The notes beneath the pieces were generated by a model. It was not told the DNA's origin. It searched no databases and saw only the letters and a program-made list of their open reading frames with translations. Positions 23,242-31,601 of a stretch of 49,097 nucleotides of DNA are shown here, piece by piece. The DNA comes from an uncultured Oscillospiraceae bacterium (lineage in GTDB: Bacteria; Bacillota; Clostridia; Oscillospirales; Acutalibacteraceae). Made by a program: the position numbers and the translations under genes. Numbering within the stretch: position 1 is the stretch's first letter; every line of letters starts with the position of its first letter. The stretch is from assembly GCA_900540535.1 (NCBI GenBank), contig UQGM01000016.1:1-49097 (forward strand), written 5' to 3'.

Positions 23242-23375
23242 CCAAGCTCTTTGGTGTTTATATATAACATAAAGTCAAAAACATTGTAAAATTTAAATAT
23301 ATTTTCAATATTATGGATATATATCCATATTCGACAAATTCCTTTACGTACATGAAACTTACACATAAAGCAAAG

Positions 23376-23412
23376 CACCGTGTCTTACTTTACAGAAAAG
23401 ACACGGTGTTTT
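23376..23412. terminator. intrinsic terminator after the EPS kinase genes
   Basis: CACCGTGTCTT (23376-23386) pairs with AAGACACGGTG (23398-23408), an 11-bp stem. The plus strand has TTTT; the minus strand, relevant to the kinase transcript, continues CTTTGCTTTAT, a broken T-run. Confidence 0.75.
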
Positions 23413-23421
23413 ATTAACATA

Positions 23422-24915
23422 TTATGATTTCAGTATTCTTCCGGAAGAATCTTCTTTCTTTCCTGTATCACGCAGTTTCCCCTGACGTGAATAATTGCTG
23501 TAATGACTGTAACCATAGCCATAACTGTAGACATAACTGCGACGCTTTCCCTTTGCGCTGTTATCTCCATTGAAAACATAACCAAGCATATGAATTCCGC
23601 TGATGTCAAGAGACTGTATTCCCTCACGGATACGTTTCATCTTTGTATGATCATAGCGGATAACATACAAAGCGGAATCAACATACCTTGCCATCATGGA
23701 TGCATCGGCAAGAAGCTGTGCAGGAGCGGTATCAAGAATAACTATATCTGCCTGCTCCTTAAGGCTTTCAATAACCTTTTCCATATGATGGCTTGCAAGA
23801 AGCATGGAGTCTGCTTTATCAGATTTGCCTCCGAAAAGAACTTTTATGGTGTTAGTATCATCGACCTTGATTTCACACAGTTCGGATTCGAGCTTTGCTT
23901 TATTTTTAAGGACAGCAGTAAGTCCCATATGGGTGTCTTCATTGCTAAGGACTTCTGCAAGAGACGGATTGCGCACATCACAGTCCACAAGAACTACTTT
24001 TTTACCCTGACGTGCAAGTGAAACAGCGAGGTTTGCTGCAATAGTTGTCTTTCCTTCACCGGGAACAGAGCTTGTTACAAGGAGAGTTTTGAGATTTTTC
24101 TCATCCATCTCCTTAAGTATACGCATACGAAGACTTCGCATTGATTCAAGATAAAAATCCGGTATACGTTCATTGAGAATACACAGGGGAGCAGAGCTGC
24201 TGTTTCTGCGCTTTTTGACCTTTACATTAGGCAAACTGGCCAGATGACTGAGGTTTATATTCCTCTTAATCTCATTTACGGATTTTACAGTCTTATGCAT
24301 TATTATAAAGACAATAAGCAGCAATGCACTCAGAGCAAGTCCTTCAATGGCGCCCTTTTTATATGAGCCTCTTATAACGACCTCTTTCTGCTCGTCAGTG
24401 GGAACTCCCGTTTCATCAAGAATCTGAAGCTTTGTCTGACCGAAAACAAACTCTCCAACTGTGGGATAATAATCAATTACAGCATGAAGAAGATCATATG
24501 CCATTTGCGGATCGTTTGAAGTTACTGTCATAGTCAGAAGATTGGCGTCCTCTTCCGCTTTTACATTAATTGAACCGGGAAGATAATCGAGTCCCATTGC
24601 ATCCTTAACAACATCGGAAAGAACCCCGCTTGTAAGAACGTAAGGGAATACCGAAGCCATCTGCTGAGCTGACTGGGTATCAAGACTGTTTCCGTTTGCA
24701 GTGACAACTGACATTGTTGCCGAAGCTACATACTGGGGAGTATAAGAACGGGTTGTAGAAAAATATGAATAAAGGGTGCATCCTACTGTTATTGCTAGCA
24801 TGAAAATCCATAATTTCTTGACACCGTACAGAATATCCGACACTATGTGCATAAGATCTATCTTTTCCGGGTCTGTCTGATTTCTGTTCTCATCCATTTG
24901 GTATTTTTCACTCAT
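23422..24915 (-). CDS. Wzz-tyrosine kinase fusion (BY-kinase, EPS copolymerase), second copy
   Basis: 497 residues from the ATG at 24915, which overlaps the upstream kinase gene by 8 bases (ATGAGTGA); the longer open frame has no start signal. Residues 20-210 form a Wzz chain-length domain with two membrane helices (about 34-52 and 188-208). The kinase domain follows, with Walker A SSVPGEGKTT (282-291), Walker A' LVDCDVRNP and Walker B DIVILDTAP. The C-terminal tail has a Tyr cluster (YVYSYGYGYSHYSNYS), the autophosphorylation region. It controls EPS polymer length and export through phosphorylation cycles reversed by the CpsB-type phosphatase. In Bacillus and Streptococcus the two domains are separate proteins; here they are fused. 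Confidence 0.9.
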   Translation of the reverse strand: MSEKYQMDENRNQTDPEKIDLMHIVSDILYGVKKLWIFMLAITVGCTLYSYFSTTRSYTPQYVASATMSVVTANGNSLDTQSAQQMASVFPYVLTSGVLSDVVKDAMGLDYLPGSINVKAEEDANLLTMTVTSNDPQMAYDLLHAVIDYYPTVGEFVFGQTKLQILDETGVPTDEQKEVVIRGSYKKGAIEGLALSALLLIVFIIMHKTVKSVNEIKRNINLSHLASLPNVKVKKRRNSSSAPLCILNERIPDFYLESMRSLRMRILKEMDEKNLKTLLVTSSVPGEGKTTIAANLAVSLARQGKKVVLVDCDVRNPSLAEVLSNEDTHMGLTAVLKNKAKLESELCEIKVDDTNTIKVLFGGKSDKADSMLLASHHMEKVIESLKEQADIVILDTAPAQLLADASMMARYVDSALYVIRYDHTKMKRIREGIQSLDISGIHMLGYVFNGDNSAKGKRRSYVYSYGYGYSHYSNYSRQGKLRDTGKKEDSSGRILKS

Positions 24916-26374
24916 TGGCTTTTCCTCTATCTTTACCGTATTGTGTGTATCTGCCGTAACCGTAGCCGTAACGTCCCGTATACCGTCCGAAAATCTGTGC
25001 TGTGAAGTTATTAAAGGACTGAACTCTGTTAAGCACAACACCTACAACATGGCAGCCTTCTGCACGGAAGTAATCCATTACATCGTTTATATCCTCTGCA
25101 AGAATATAGTTCTGGCGTACTACCAAAAGCACTTCATCTGCATACCTTGCAAACATTTCCGCATCGCCTATGGGACCTGCTGGCGGAGTATCGATAATAA
25201 TATAATCCACAAGCTTTCTGCATGCGGTTATCAATCTGAACAGCTTCTGGAGATTCTGCGGTTCAAGAATATCAGCAGACATTGAATAACTGTTTCGGCC
25301 GCCTATAAAGAAAAGTCCGTTTACATCTGTTTTATTGACTATATCTTTAGTATAAACTTCATTGGCAAGAAACTCGCCAAGCTCCTTTTCCTCCGGAGGC
25401 TGTATGCCCAAAATAAGGAACTGTGACGGACGACGCAGATCGCCGTCTATAAGCATTACCTTTTTCTGACGCTGTGCAAGACTTATTGCTATATTTGCCG
25501 CAACAGTGGATTTACCTTCGTTTTCAGAAACACTGCTTACAAGAAGCACTTTGCTTCCACGCTTCTCCATTTTATATTCAAGTCGTGACACAAATTTGCG
25601 GTAACTTTCCACAAATCCGAATCCCGCAAGAGGCTGATTTACCAGTATAGCCTTTTTCTGACGTTTAAAAAGTTCCTTTAAAGTTTTCGCTTTCGGCTCA
25701 TAGGGAAGCTCTCCGAGACTTCCTGCATCAAGCTTTGCCTCTATCTCCTCTTCAGTTTTAATGGTTTCACGGAAAAATGACAGCAGACCGAAAACTCCTG
25801 CCAGAAAAACTGCTGCTGCAACAAATGCCAGCTTCATCATTCGGCTTGCATTAAGAGGATTTGAAGGTGACATTGGAATCTGAGGTTTATTCAAAGGCTC
25901 CATTACGGCGTTGCCCAGCGAAAAGTAAGAAACTTTGCTGTAATTATCCATAATGGCGTGAATTATATCATAAGCATCACGGGGTGACGATGATGTAACA
26001 GATAATTCGAGAAGATTTGTATTGGGAATAACGTTGCTCTTTATTGTGGCGTTAATGGAATCGACTCCCAGTTCCTCACAGAGAATCTTATTCATTGCCG
26101 AGCTTTCGATAACTTTCTGAAAAGTTCCTGCCATCTGATTTGCAGAGCTGAGATTAGAGTATGAACCTGCATCCATACGGCTCGAAACAGCAAAAGTGGC
26201 GGAAGTAGTATAATCAGGTGAATATGTAAATCCGACACCCACATATGCTATCAATGCCGCTGCAATGGCTCCAAGAAGGATAACCCACCAGTTGATCAGA
26301 ATATCGTGCAGCAGTGTGAAAGGTTCAAATTTGTTATTTTCAAGTAAATCGTTAATTTTTGTATCTTTGCTCAT
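24908..26374 (-). CDS. Wzz-tyrosine kinase fusion (BY-kinase, EPS copolymerase), first copy
   Basis: 488 residues. An N-terminal Wzz domain with two membrane helices (about 30-50 and 182-202) and a proline-containing stretch (PQIPMSPSNPLNA) before helix 2 precedes the kinase. Walker A is written SSVSENEGKSTVAAN, in which Ser replaces the first Gly; this variant is frequent in Clostridial BY-kinases. Walker A' is LIDGDLRRP and Walker B IIIDTPPAGP. The tail holds a Tyr cluster (GRYTGRYGYGYGRYTQYG). GGAGGAA overlapping the stop of the Ig-like gene gives the start. It overlaps the second copy, so both are made together; whether they form mixed rings is unknown. Confidence 0.9.
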   Translation of the reverse strand: MSKDTKINDLLENNKFEPFTLLHDILINWWVILLGAIAAALIAYVGVGFTYSPDYTTSATFAVSSRMDAGSYSNLSSANQMAGTFQKVIESSAMNKILCEELGVDSINATIKSNVIPNTNLLELSVTSSSPRDAYDIIHAIMDNYSKVSYFSLGNAVMEPLNKPQIPMSPSNPLNASRMMKLAFVAAAVFLAGVFGLLSFFRETIKTEEEIEAKLDAGSLGELPYEPKAKTLKELFKRQKKAILVNQPLAGFGFVESYRKFVSRLEYKMEKRGSKVLLVSSVSENEGKSTVAANIAISLAQRQKKVMLIDGDLRRPSQFLILGIQPPEEKELGEFLANEVYTKDIVNKTDVNGLFFIGGRNSYSMSADILEPQNLQKLFRLITACRKLVDYIIIDTPPAGPIGDAEMFARYADEVLLVVRQNYILAEDINDVMDYFRAEGCHVVGVVLNRVQSFNNFTAQIFGRYTGRYGYGYGRYTQYGKDRGKANE

Positions 26375-26377
26375 TTT

Positions 26378-27238
26378 TTATTCCTCCACCACTACAACCA
26401 GCTTAGTGACCGCAGTGCCTCCCGAAGACGATGTATAGCTGTAATCAACTGTATAGGTACCAGGAGTATCAAAGTCAACATGGTTTATAATAGCAATGTC
26501 GCTGCGGCTGACATTAATCATACCATCAGAGAACTTGTATTCCTGGTTTCCACGCATTACTCCTATAAGATACGTGTTGAGATTTATTGCCTCTCCCGCT
26601 TTCATATAAATAATGTAATCGGAAAGCATGGGATAATATTTCTGACTTTCGCTTGATGAAGAATCGACAATGTTGATTTCAAGAGGCACAGAACAGGTAT
26701 CGCCGGCGCTGTTGCTTACCTGAGCGGTAATTTTATAAAATCCCGGTTCTTGAATATACATGCTTCCATATGAAATACGTATCTTATTGGCAATATTGCC
26801 ATCAATCACATCTTCCACCCTCATACCCACAGTGGGATCAAGTTTTTGAAGGTCACTTGCGCTGAAACGAAGCGGAGTATCAAGATAGATACGTGGAGGC
26901 TCATAATCGGTATACTGTAACGTACGTTTATATGTAGCAAAATTATTTGCCTTATCAAATACAACATACTCGATTGTACGCTTTCCCTGCTCGGCAAAAT
27001 GTGAAATAGATGAAACTCGGATAGAATCCGTAAGATCGCCGTCAACATCATCGTGTGCAGTAAGCCCTTTAAGCAGGACGCTTTCATCGTCCTTTACGCT
27101 GACCTTTATACTCTCCTGCGTACACTCAATAACAGGCGGAGTTTCATCCTTATCAAGATTTGACCATACGGTGAAAGCTCCAAACGCAGCAACCGCTACA
27201 ACAAATAAAGCTATCACAGCTATACGTATCTTTTTCAT
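26378..27238 (-). CDS. membrane-anchored extracellular protein with Ig-like domains
   Basis: 286 residues: a single N-terminal membrane helix (about 5-25) and a long extracellular part with three repeats resembling bacterial Ig-like/cadherin-type (DUF5011-like) modules. Each has the pattern of a DDVDGDLT-type loop (DDVDGDLTDSI, EDVIDGNIANKI) followed by PGFYKITAQVSNSAGDT or PGTYTVDYSYTSSSGGT, where 'PG-Y-v-Y' marks the last strands. It lies between the CpsB phosphatase and the kinases with 3-15 bases between genes, so it is probably part of EPS export or anchoring. No enzymatic motif is seen. Its exact role is unknown. Confidence 0.72.
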   Translation of the reverse strand: MKKIRIAVIALFVVAVAAFGAFTVWSNLDKDETPPVIECTQESIKVSVKDDESVLLKGLTAHDDVDGDLTDSIRVSSISHFAEQGKRTIEYVVFDKANNFATYKRTLQYTDYEPPRIYLDTPLRFSASDLQKLDPTVGMRVEDVIDGNIANKIRISYGSMYIQEPGFYKITAQVSNSAGDTCSVPLEINIVDSSSSESQKYYPMLSDYIIYMKAGEAINLNTYLIGVMRGNQEYKFSDGMINVSRSDIAIINHVDFDTPGTYTVDYSYTSSSGGTAVTKLVVVVEE

Positions 27239-27253
27239 TATCTATGCTCCTTA

Positions 27254-28018
27254 CTATGATTGTTCATCAAAGGGAATTTTCTGATACTGTACCGGAGGTT
27301 GTCCATGGCACAAGCGGTCAGGATTTGTATAAAATAAATCTTTGATATACTCTTTTGGATAATCCTCACAGAGAAAAGAATAAACATCCGCCATATGAGG
27401 CGTTCTGTGAACACAGCTATGGGCATCGCTGGCAACTGCAGTAACAAGGTTATGATTGAGCAGCCGATACGCTGCCTTTTCAGCACCTTTGCCGAACCTT
27501 CCCCAAAAGCTGCCCTTATTTACCTGAATATGAAATCCTTTCTGCATCCAGCTTAATACAACAGCCGGATTTTCCTGCACAAAACGATATCTTTCCGCAT
27601 GGGCTATAATCGGCGTCATGCCGGTTGCTGCAACCTTTTCTAAAATTGAATCTGCAAACTCTCTTTCCTCAGTGAAATCAAATTCAATCAGCAGATTCTT
27701 GGTACTGTTTATTCCCACAACTTTTTCTGAACGTATCAGCTCAGGCACATTCTCCTGCGCAAATACTTCCATTCCAGGCAAAAGAGTAACCGGAATCCCC
27801 TCACGGCGGATTGCCTCCTGTGCCGAATGAAATGAATTCCAGTACAATTCGTCGGCGTAGTTTTCATATACTCCGGTTATATTACAGTGAGGAGTTGCAA
27901 CAATCTGTGTTGTTCCGCTCCTGTATGCCAAATCTGCCATATCCAAAGTATCATAAATACTCTCAGCCCCATCATCCACTCCCGGAAGAATGTGACAGTG
28001 AATATCAACCATCTGCAT
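27254..28018 (-). CDS. CpsB/YwqE-type protein-tyrosine phosphatase (PHP fold)
   Basis: 254 residues. The PHP-family metal motifs are clear: DIHCHILPGVDDGA near the N-terminus, ATPHCNITG (about 42-50), LPGMEVFA, IIAHAERY and ASDAHSC. This metal-dependent phosphatase removes phosphate from the tyrosine-rich tail of BY-kinases in Gram-positive EPS loci (CpsB, YwqE). It heads the phosphatase/Ig-like/kinase/kinase operon and has its own promoter (28059-28087). Confidence 0.92.
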   Translation of the reverse strand: MQMVDIHCHILPGVDDGAESIYDTLDMADLAYRSGTTQIVATPHCNITGVYENYADELYWNSFHSAQEAIRREGIPVTLLPGMEVFAQENVPELIRSEKVVGINSTKNLLIEFDFTEEREFADSILEKVAATGMTPIIAHAERYRFVQENPAVVLSWMQKGFHIQVNKGSFWGRFGKGAEKAAYRLLNHNLVTAVASDAHSCVHRTPHMADVYSFLCEDYPKEYIKDLFYTNPDRLCHGQPPVQYQKIPFDEQS

Positions 28019-28058
28019 TTCATTTTCCTCGTTTTTGCTTTATATTGTGTGAATATAT

Positions 28059-28087
28059 ATTATAACATGGCTAATAAGTCAGTACAA
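28059..28087 (-). promoter_or_regulatory. promoter of the CpsB-phosphatase/kinase operon
   Basis: On the minus strand TTGTAC (28082-28087), 17 bases, TATAAT (28059-28064). It begins about 10 bases after the S26 protease stop codon, with no terminator between, so read-through from the peptide genes is also possible. Confidence 0.75.
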
Positions 28088-28096
28088 TAAAATCCA

Positions 28097-28558
28097 TTAT
28101 TTTCTTCCACGAAGTTTATATACCAAACTGTAAAAAACAACTACTGCTTTGCGAACATGTATTATATTAATCCATACCCGCTCAAAGAAATTCCACCAGA
28201 AATCTCCCGGCTCCATCCATTTATCTTTTCGCCTTACCTTTATTATTACGGCGAAAATCTGTTCCCGTCTTATGGGGCCTTCAATTTCCGTCTGAGCATC
28301 GCCTACCATATAATATCCATCGGGCTTCACAGCATAAATCCTATGCATTACATATTGTCCCGATTCTCTCTGGAAAAATACCATATCTCCTTTTTTCAGT
28401 TCCCTTTCGGGAGCCTTGAAAGTGATTAAATCACGGTCGTGAATAAGAAACGGCGACATGCTGCTGCCGACTATTCTCATGGATACCGTTTCACCTTCCT
28501 CAACAAGCTGTTTGAGCAAGCCTACATATTCTCTGGTATTTATGGTCTTTTTTTCCAT
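28097..28558 (-). CDS. S26-family signal-peptidase-like serine protease
   Basis: 153 residues. The catalytic-serine box MRIVGSSMSPFL (about 27-38) and DRDLITFKA match S24/S26 peptidases. Where bacterial signal peptidase I has a catalytic Lys, this protein has QYVMHRIYAV, i.e. a His, as in the SipW/archaeal-eukaryotic type, and the last box is YMVGDAQTEIEGPI. A C-terminal hydrophobic stretch (about 122-146) could anchor it. Because it immediately follows the ABC exporter (14 bases) and the peptide-modification genes, the simplest role is removing the leader of the precursor (32791-33267) during export; that is inference, and processing of EPS-associated proteins is possible. Confidence 0.82.
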   Translation of the reverse strand: MEKKTINTREYVGLLKQLVEEGETVSMRIVGSSMSPFLIHDRDLITFKAPERELKKGDMVFFQRESGQYVMHRIYAVKPDGYYMVGDAQTEIEGPIRREQIFAVIIKVRRKDKWMEPGDFWWNFFERVWINIIHVRKAVVVFYSLVYKLRGRK

Positions 28559-28572
28559 TGTTATCCCTTCCG

Positions 28573-30363
28573 TTAAAAGTCCATTGCCATACGGCTTGAT
28601 TCCTCTTCGCTTAAAGGTGTTACATTGGTATTTACAACTCTGTATACACGCTGGCAGAGATTGAGAACACTGGGTCTGTGAGTTGTTACAATACAGGTCT
28701 TGTTGGGATGCTGACGGACTATGTTTTTAAGCACGGTACGCTCAGTGGTGACATCAAGAGCCGAAGTTGCCTCATCAAGAAGAAGTATAGGTGAATTACG
28801 CAGAACAGCTCTTGCAATTGCTATACGCTGAGCCTGTCCCTCAGATAAACCTCTTCCCCTTTCACCGATATTGGTATTAATTGTATCTGGAAGCTTTTCT
28901 ACAAAATCCCATGCACAAGCCTCTTTAAGAGCTTCGATGATTTCTTCATCGGTTGCATCCTCCTTGACCATACGCATATTTTCCGCAATAGTTCCGGAAA
29001 GGATTGTATTGCCCTGAGGAACATAGGCGAAAAGATGACGTGTTTCTGTATTCATGGGTACTTTTTCTCCGTTTGCAGCTTCCAGCAGCACATCGCCCTC
29101 CTGAGGTCTGATAAGACCTAAAATAAGACGTATCATAGTGGTTTTACCCTCTCCGGAGGGACCTACAAGGGCGACTATCTCGCCGGGTCTTGCAATAAAA
29201 TCAGAATTTGTTATTACCTGTGTTCCCTCTTTATATGCAAAATTAGTATTCTCCATTTTTACAATAAAACCGTCTTCGGAGAACTCATCCATTTTGCTGC
29301 TTTCAGGAATGTGTACTTCCCTCGGAAGTTCCACAAGTTCACGGATACGGTGAGCTGAGACAGAGCTATTGAGAAAAGAAGGTATAATCGAAACAACGCT
29401 GCTAAAAGCGCTTGAAAGTTTACTTTTCTGCTGTAAAAACAGAGTCATGGTACCGTATGTAATGCCGTTTGTCCACAGACGGAAAAGACAGTATCCGAAA
29501 GCCGCAAACTGTACAATGGAGCCCATTACGGACATAACGATATTCGTTTTAATAGAGAACAAATTATACTTAAGGCTTATGTCCTTGAATTTTTTCTGCC
29601 ACCAGCGAAGCTTCTTGCTGTAAAGAGGAGCGATACCGAAAGATTTGATAGTGTCGAAATTATAAAAGGTATCGACTTCAAACGCCATTACCTCACTGCT
29701 CATTTCACGCATTTTCTTATTATAATCTCTCTGCTTCTTTATGACAAAACGAGACATAAGAAGCATAAGCGGAGCTGTGCCGAATGCAAAAAGAGCCATA
29801 ACCCAGTCATAGTAAAGAATAACGCAGAATGTAGCTATAAAATTATAAATTGCAAGTACAATTGACGGAAGCCAGCTTATGGCATTACCGCTTACTGTAC
29901 CGATATCGCCGTTAAAACGGTTAAGAATATCGCCGTTTGAATAGTTATTAAGTGCCAGCCAGTCGGCATCTACGATCTTGTCGAAAATATCCGCCTGTAT
30001 ATCGTTATTAATATCAATGCTGATTTTCGCATTGATTCGGCTGAGAAGGCTTCCGAAAACAAGGCTGAATACAGTACTGCCCACCATGACAGCTATAATT
30101 ATCCACAGCTTACCTGTATCATGGCCTGTGATTATATCAATAAGATACTTGCTCGCTACGCTACCGACAAGTCCCAGTGTAGTACTGAAAATTCCCAGAA
30201 TAAGATAAAATACAATTACACCTTTATATCGGGCACTGTATGTAAAAATCCATTTCCAATCATCTATTATCTCACCGAAAGTTCCGTCTTTCCAACGGCG
30301 GATAAGAATATCAAGGGATTCAAAGCTTTTACTGTTTTGGGTTTCCTTGTTTTCTTCATCCAT
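28573..30363 (-). CDS. ABC exporter, fused membrane and ATPase domains
   Basis: 596 residues. Six membrane helices lie between about 50 and 325, and the ATPase domain has Walker A VGPSGEGKTT, Q-loop YVPQGNTI, signature LSEGQAQRIAIARAVLRN and Walker B ILLLDEATSALD, ending with the H-loop VTTHR. The signature's second position is E (LSEGQ) instead of the usual LSGGQ. There is no C39 peptidase domain at the N-terminus, so leader cleavage would need a separate protease, which fits the S26-like gene directly downstream. Family members export peptides, lipids or glycans. Its place between the HPr-kinase-like gene and the protease suggests peptide export. Confidence 0.88.
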   Translation of the reverse strand: MDEENKETQNSKSFESLDILIRRWKDGTFGEIIDDWKWIFTYSARYKGVIVFYLILGIFSTTLGLVGSVASKYLIDIITGHDTGKLWIIIAVMVGSTVFSLVFGSLLSRINAKISIDINNDIQADIFDKIVDADWLALNNYSNGDILNRFNGDIGTVSGNAISWLPSIVLAIYNFIATFCVILYYDWVMALFAFGTAPLMLLMSRFVIKKQRDYNKKMREMSSEVMAFEVDTFYNFDTIKSFGIAPLYSKKLRWWQKKFKDISLKYNLFSIKTNIVMSVMGSIVQFAAFGYCLFRLWTNGITYGTMTLFLQQKSKLSSAFSSVVSIIPSFLNSSVSAHRIRELVELPREVHIPESSKMDEFSEDGFIVKMENTNFAYKEGTQVITNSDFIARPGEIVALVGPSGEGKTTMIRLILGLIRPQEGDVLLEAANGEKVPMNTETRHLFAYVPQGNTILSGTIAENMRMVKEDATDEEIIEALKEACAWDFVEKLPDTINTNIGERGRGLSEGQAQRIAIARAVLRNSPILLLDEATSALDVTTERTVLKNIVRQHPNKTCIVTTHRPSVLNLCQRVYRVVNTNVTPLSEEESSRMAMDF

Positions 30364-30396
30364 ATAATTCTCTCCTATCTTTCAGCCATATATATT

Positions 30397-30429
30397 GTTT
30401 ATTGTAACAATAAACGCCCCTTTTCGCAA
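30397..30429 (-). promoter_or_regulatory. candidate promoter with inverted repeat upstream of the ABC exporter
   Basis: On the minus strand TTGCGA (30424-30429), 17 bases, TACAAT (30401-30406). GTTTATTG (30397-30404) and CAATAAAC (30408-30415) form a perfect 8-bp inverted repeat with a 3-base centre that covers the -10 box, a natural operator position. It could also be a small hairpin at the transcript start. Confidence 0.5.
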
Positions 30430-30494
30430 CCCTTGATAAATTTTACCAGTGTTAGCAAAATTATTGCGGTTACAAGAAATTATACAATCAAAAA

Positions 30495-30514
30495 GGACAT
30501 CATATAAGACGTCC
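30495..30514 (-). terminator. terminator of the HPr-kinase-like gene
   Basis: GGACATC (30495-30501) pairs with GACGTCC (30508-30514) with one G-T pair in the RNA and a 6-base loop; the minus strand continues TTTTTG. Confidence 0.7.
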
Positions 30515-30561
30515 TGTCAAAATTTGCATTTAAAGATTAATATTAAGTTGTATACGCTCTA

Positions 30562-31443
30562 TCATCCGTAAATTTTCTCTTTCAAACACTCAACCGCTTC
30601 GGGAGAAATATTACAGAATAATTCGTATACATCAATATTGTTTATAAGATCCTCGATATTATCCATTGCTTTAAGCTGAAAAGCACTGTTCCAGGTATTT
30701 ACAGTTATCTGCGGAAGAAGTTCTCGGAAAGCCTGTACTCCGCTGAGAAGCTCGCATCGGTTTTCTTTAGCCTGCCTTAGCATTACAATGGCTTTTACTG
30801 GATATTTTTCATTGTTGCATATACCCGAACTACCACATATAGGCCAGCCGCCCACATACCAGACTCCGTTTTCTTTCATAAGCAAACCTCTATCTCCGTT
30901 TACGGTATGTGAATCTGAAGTATATTTTTCCCACAATCCTGCCTGAGTGGATTTGCCTATCTCTGACGGACCCGAAAACAGTATTGCCTGCCCCTCATGA
31001 CAGAGAAACGCTGTGTGCAAAATCATATCGCCATTAGCAAACATGTGCTTTTCGAGGCTCAACATCGCCACAAACACTGTATCCCAGTGAAGTTCGCTGT
31101 TTATATCCGCCGAAACCCATAATTTCCATTTATCCTCCGCCGTCTGCAAACTTACAGCATATGGCAACTCAGGATTCAAAAAATAAAAATGTCGGCACTC
31201 TCCTGTGGGAGTACTGAAAACCATGAGATTGATGCGCTTTGCAAGTACTCTATTCTGTCCGTTTTCACCGTATTTTTCGGAATATGATTTTATATCGTCA
31301 GTAAACTCTATTTCGTAATATATTTTTCTATCTTCAGAATTCGGCTCTGTAATCTCAAACTTTCCCATATTTTCGGGTACAGTCATATTATCTGGGCGAC
31401 TTATCTGTATAGCTGTCCTGCCGAAACGATACCATTTAACCAT
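30562..31443 (-). CDS. HPr kinase-like protein kinase associated with peptide-modification clusters
   Basis: 293 residues. An N-terminal domain of about 150 residues of unclear fold is followed by an HPr kinase/PEP-carboxykinase-like P-loop, LFSGPSEIGKSTQAGLWEKY (starting near residue 155), then HTVNGDRGLL and WPICGSSGICNN. This GPS.IGKSTQ / NGDR / GSSGIC combination is characteristic of HPr-kinase relatives found beside radical SAM and lasso-peptide genes; the relative PadeK phosphorylates a lasso peptide precursor. It is not the carbon-catabolite HPr kinase, which has a different N-terminal domain. The likely substrate is the Trp-rich precursor at 32791-33267. Own promoter (31518-31547) and terminator (30495-30514). 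Confidence 0.82.
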   Translation of the reverse strand: MVKWYRFGRTAIQISRPDNMTVPENMGKFEITEPNSEDRKIYYEIEFTDDIKSYSEKYGENGQNRVLAKRINLMVFSTPTGECRHFYFLNPELPYAVSLQTAEDKWKLWVSADINSELHWDTVFVAMLSLEKHMFANGDMILHTAFLCHEGQAILFSGPSEIGKSTQAGLWEKYTSDSHTVNGDRGLLMKENGVWYVGGWPICGSSGICNNEKYPVKAIVMLRQAKENRCELLSGVQAFRELLPQITVNTWNSAFQLKAMDNIEDLINNIDVYELFCNISPEAVECLKEKIYG

Positions 31444-31517
31444 TATATTTCATCCTTCGCAAATTTTCTAAGCATATTTACAAATATATAGTCATTTTGT
31501 TATCAGATGTATTAAAA

Positions 31518-31547
31518 ATAATAACACCGCTTTTGACGTTTTGTCAA
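31518..31547 (-). promoter_or_regulatory. promoter of the HPr-kinase-like gene with clustered TTGAC/GTCAA half-sites
   Basis: On the minus strand TTGACA (31542-31547), 18 bases, TATTAT (31518-31523). Four TTGAC or GTCAA half-sites lie between 31533 and 31568, two as the inverted pair TTGAC-GTTTT-GTCAA across the -35. A repressor or activator may bind here; which one is unknown. Confidence 0.6.
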
Positions 31548-31601
31548 TCAATTTGACAAAGATTTGACAGAAAATCCAAACTATTTCTCAGTTTTATTAA
31601 A

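Noticed and set aside
23503..24021. 172-codon plus-strand frame opposite the second Wzz-kinase gene
   Set aside because: Antisense shadow of conserved kinase motifs, with unnatural composition.
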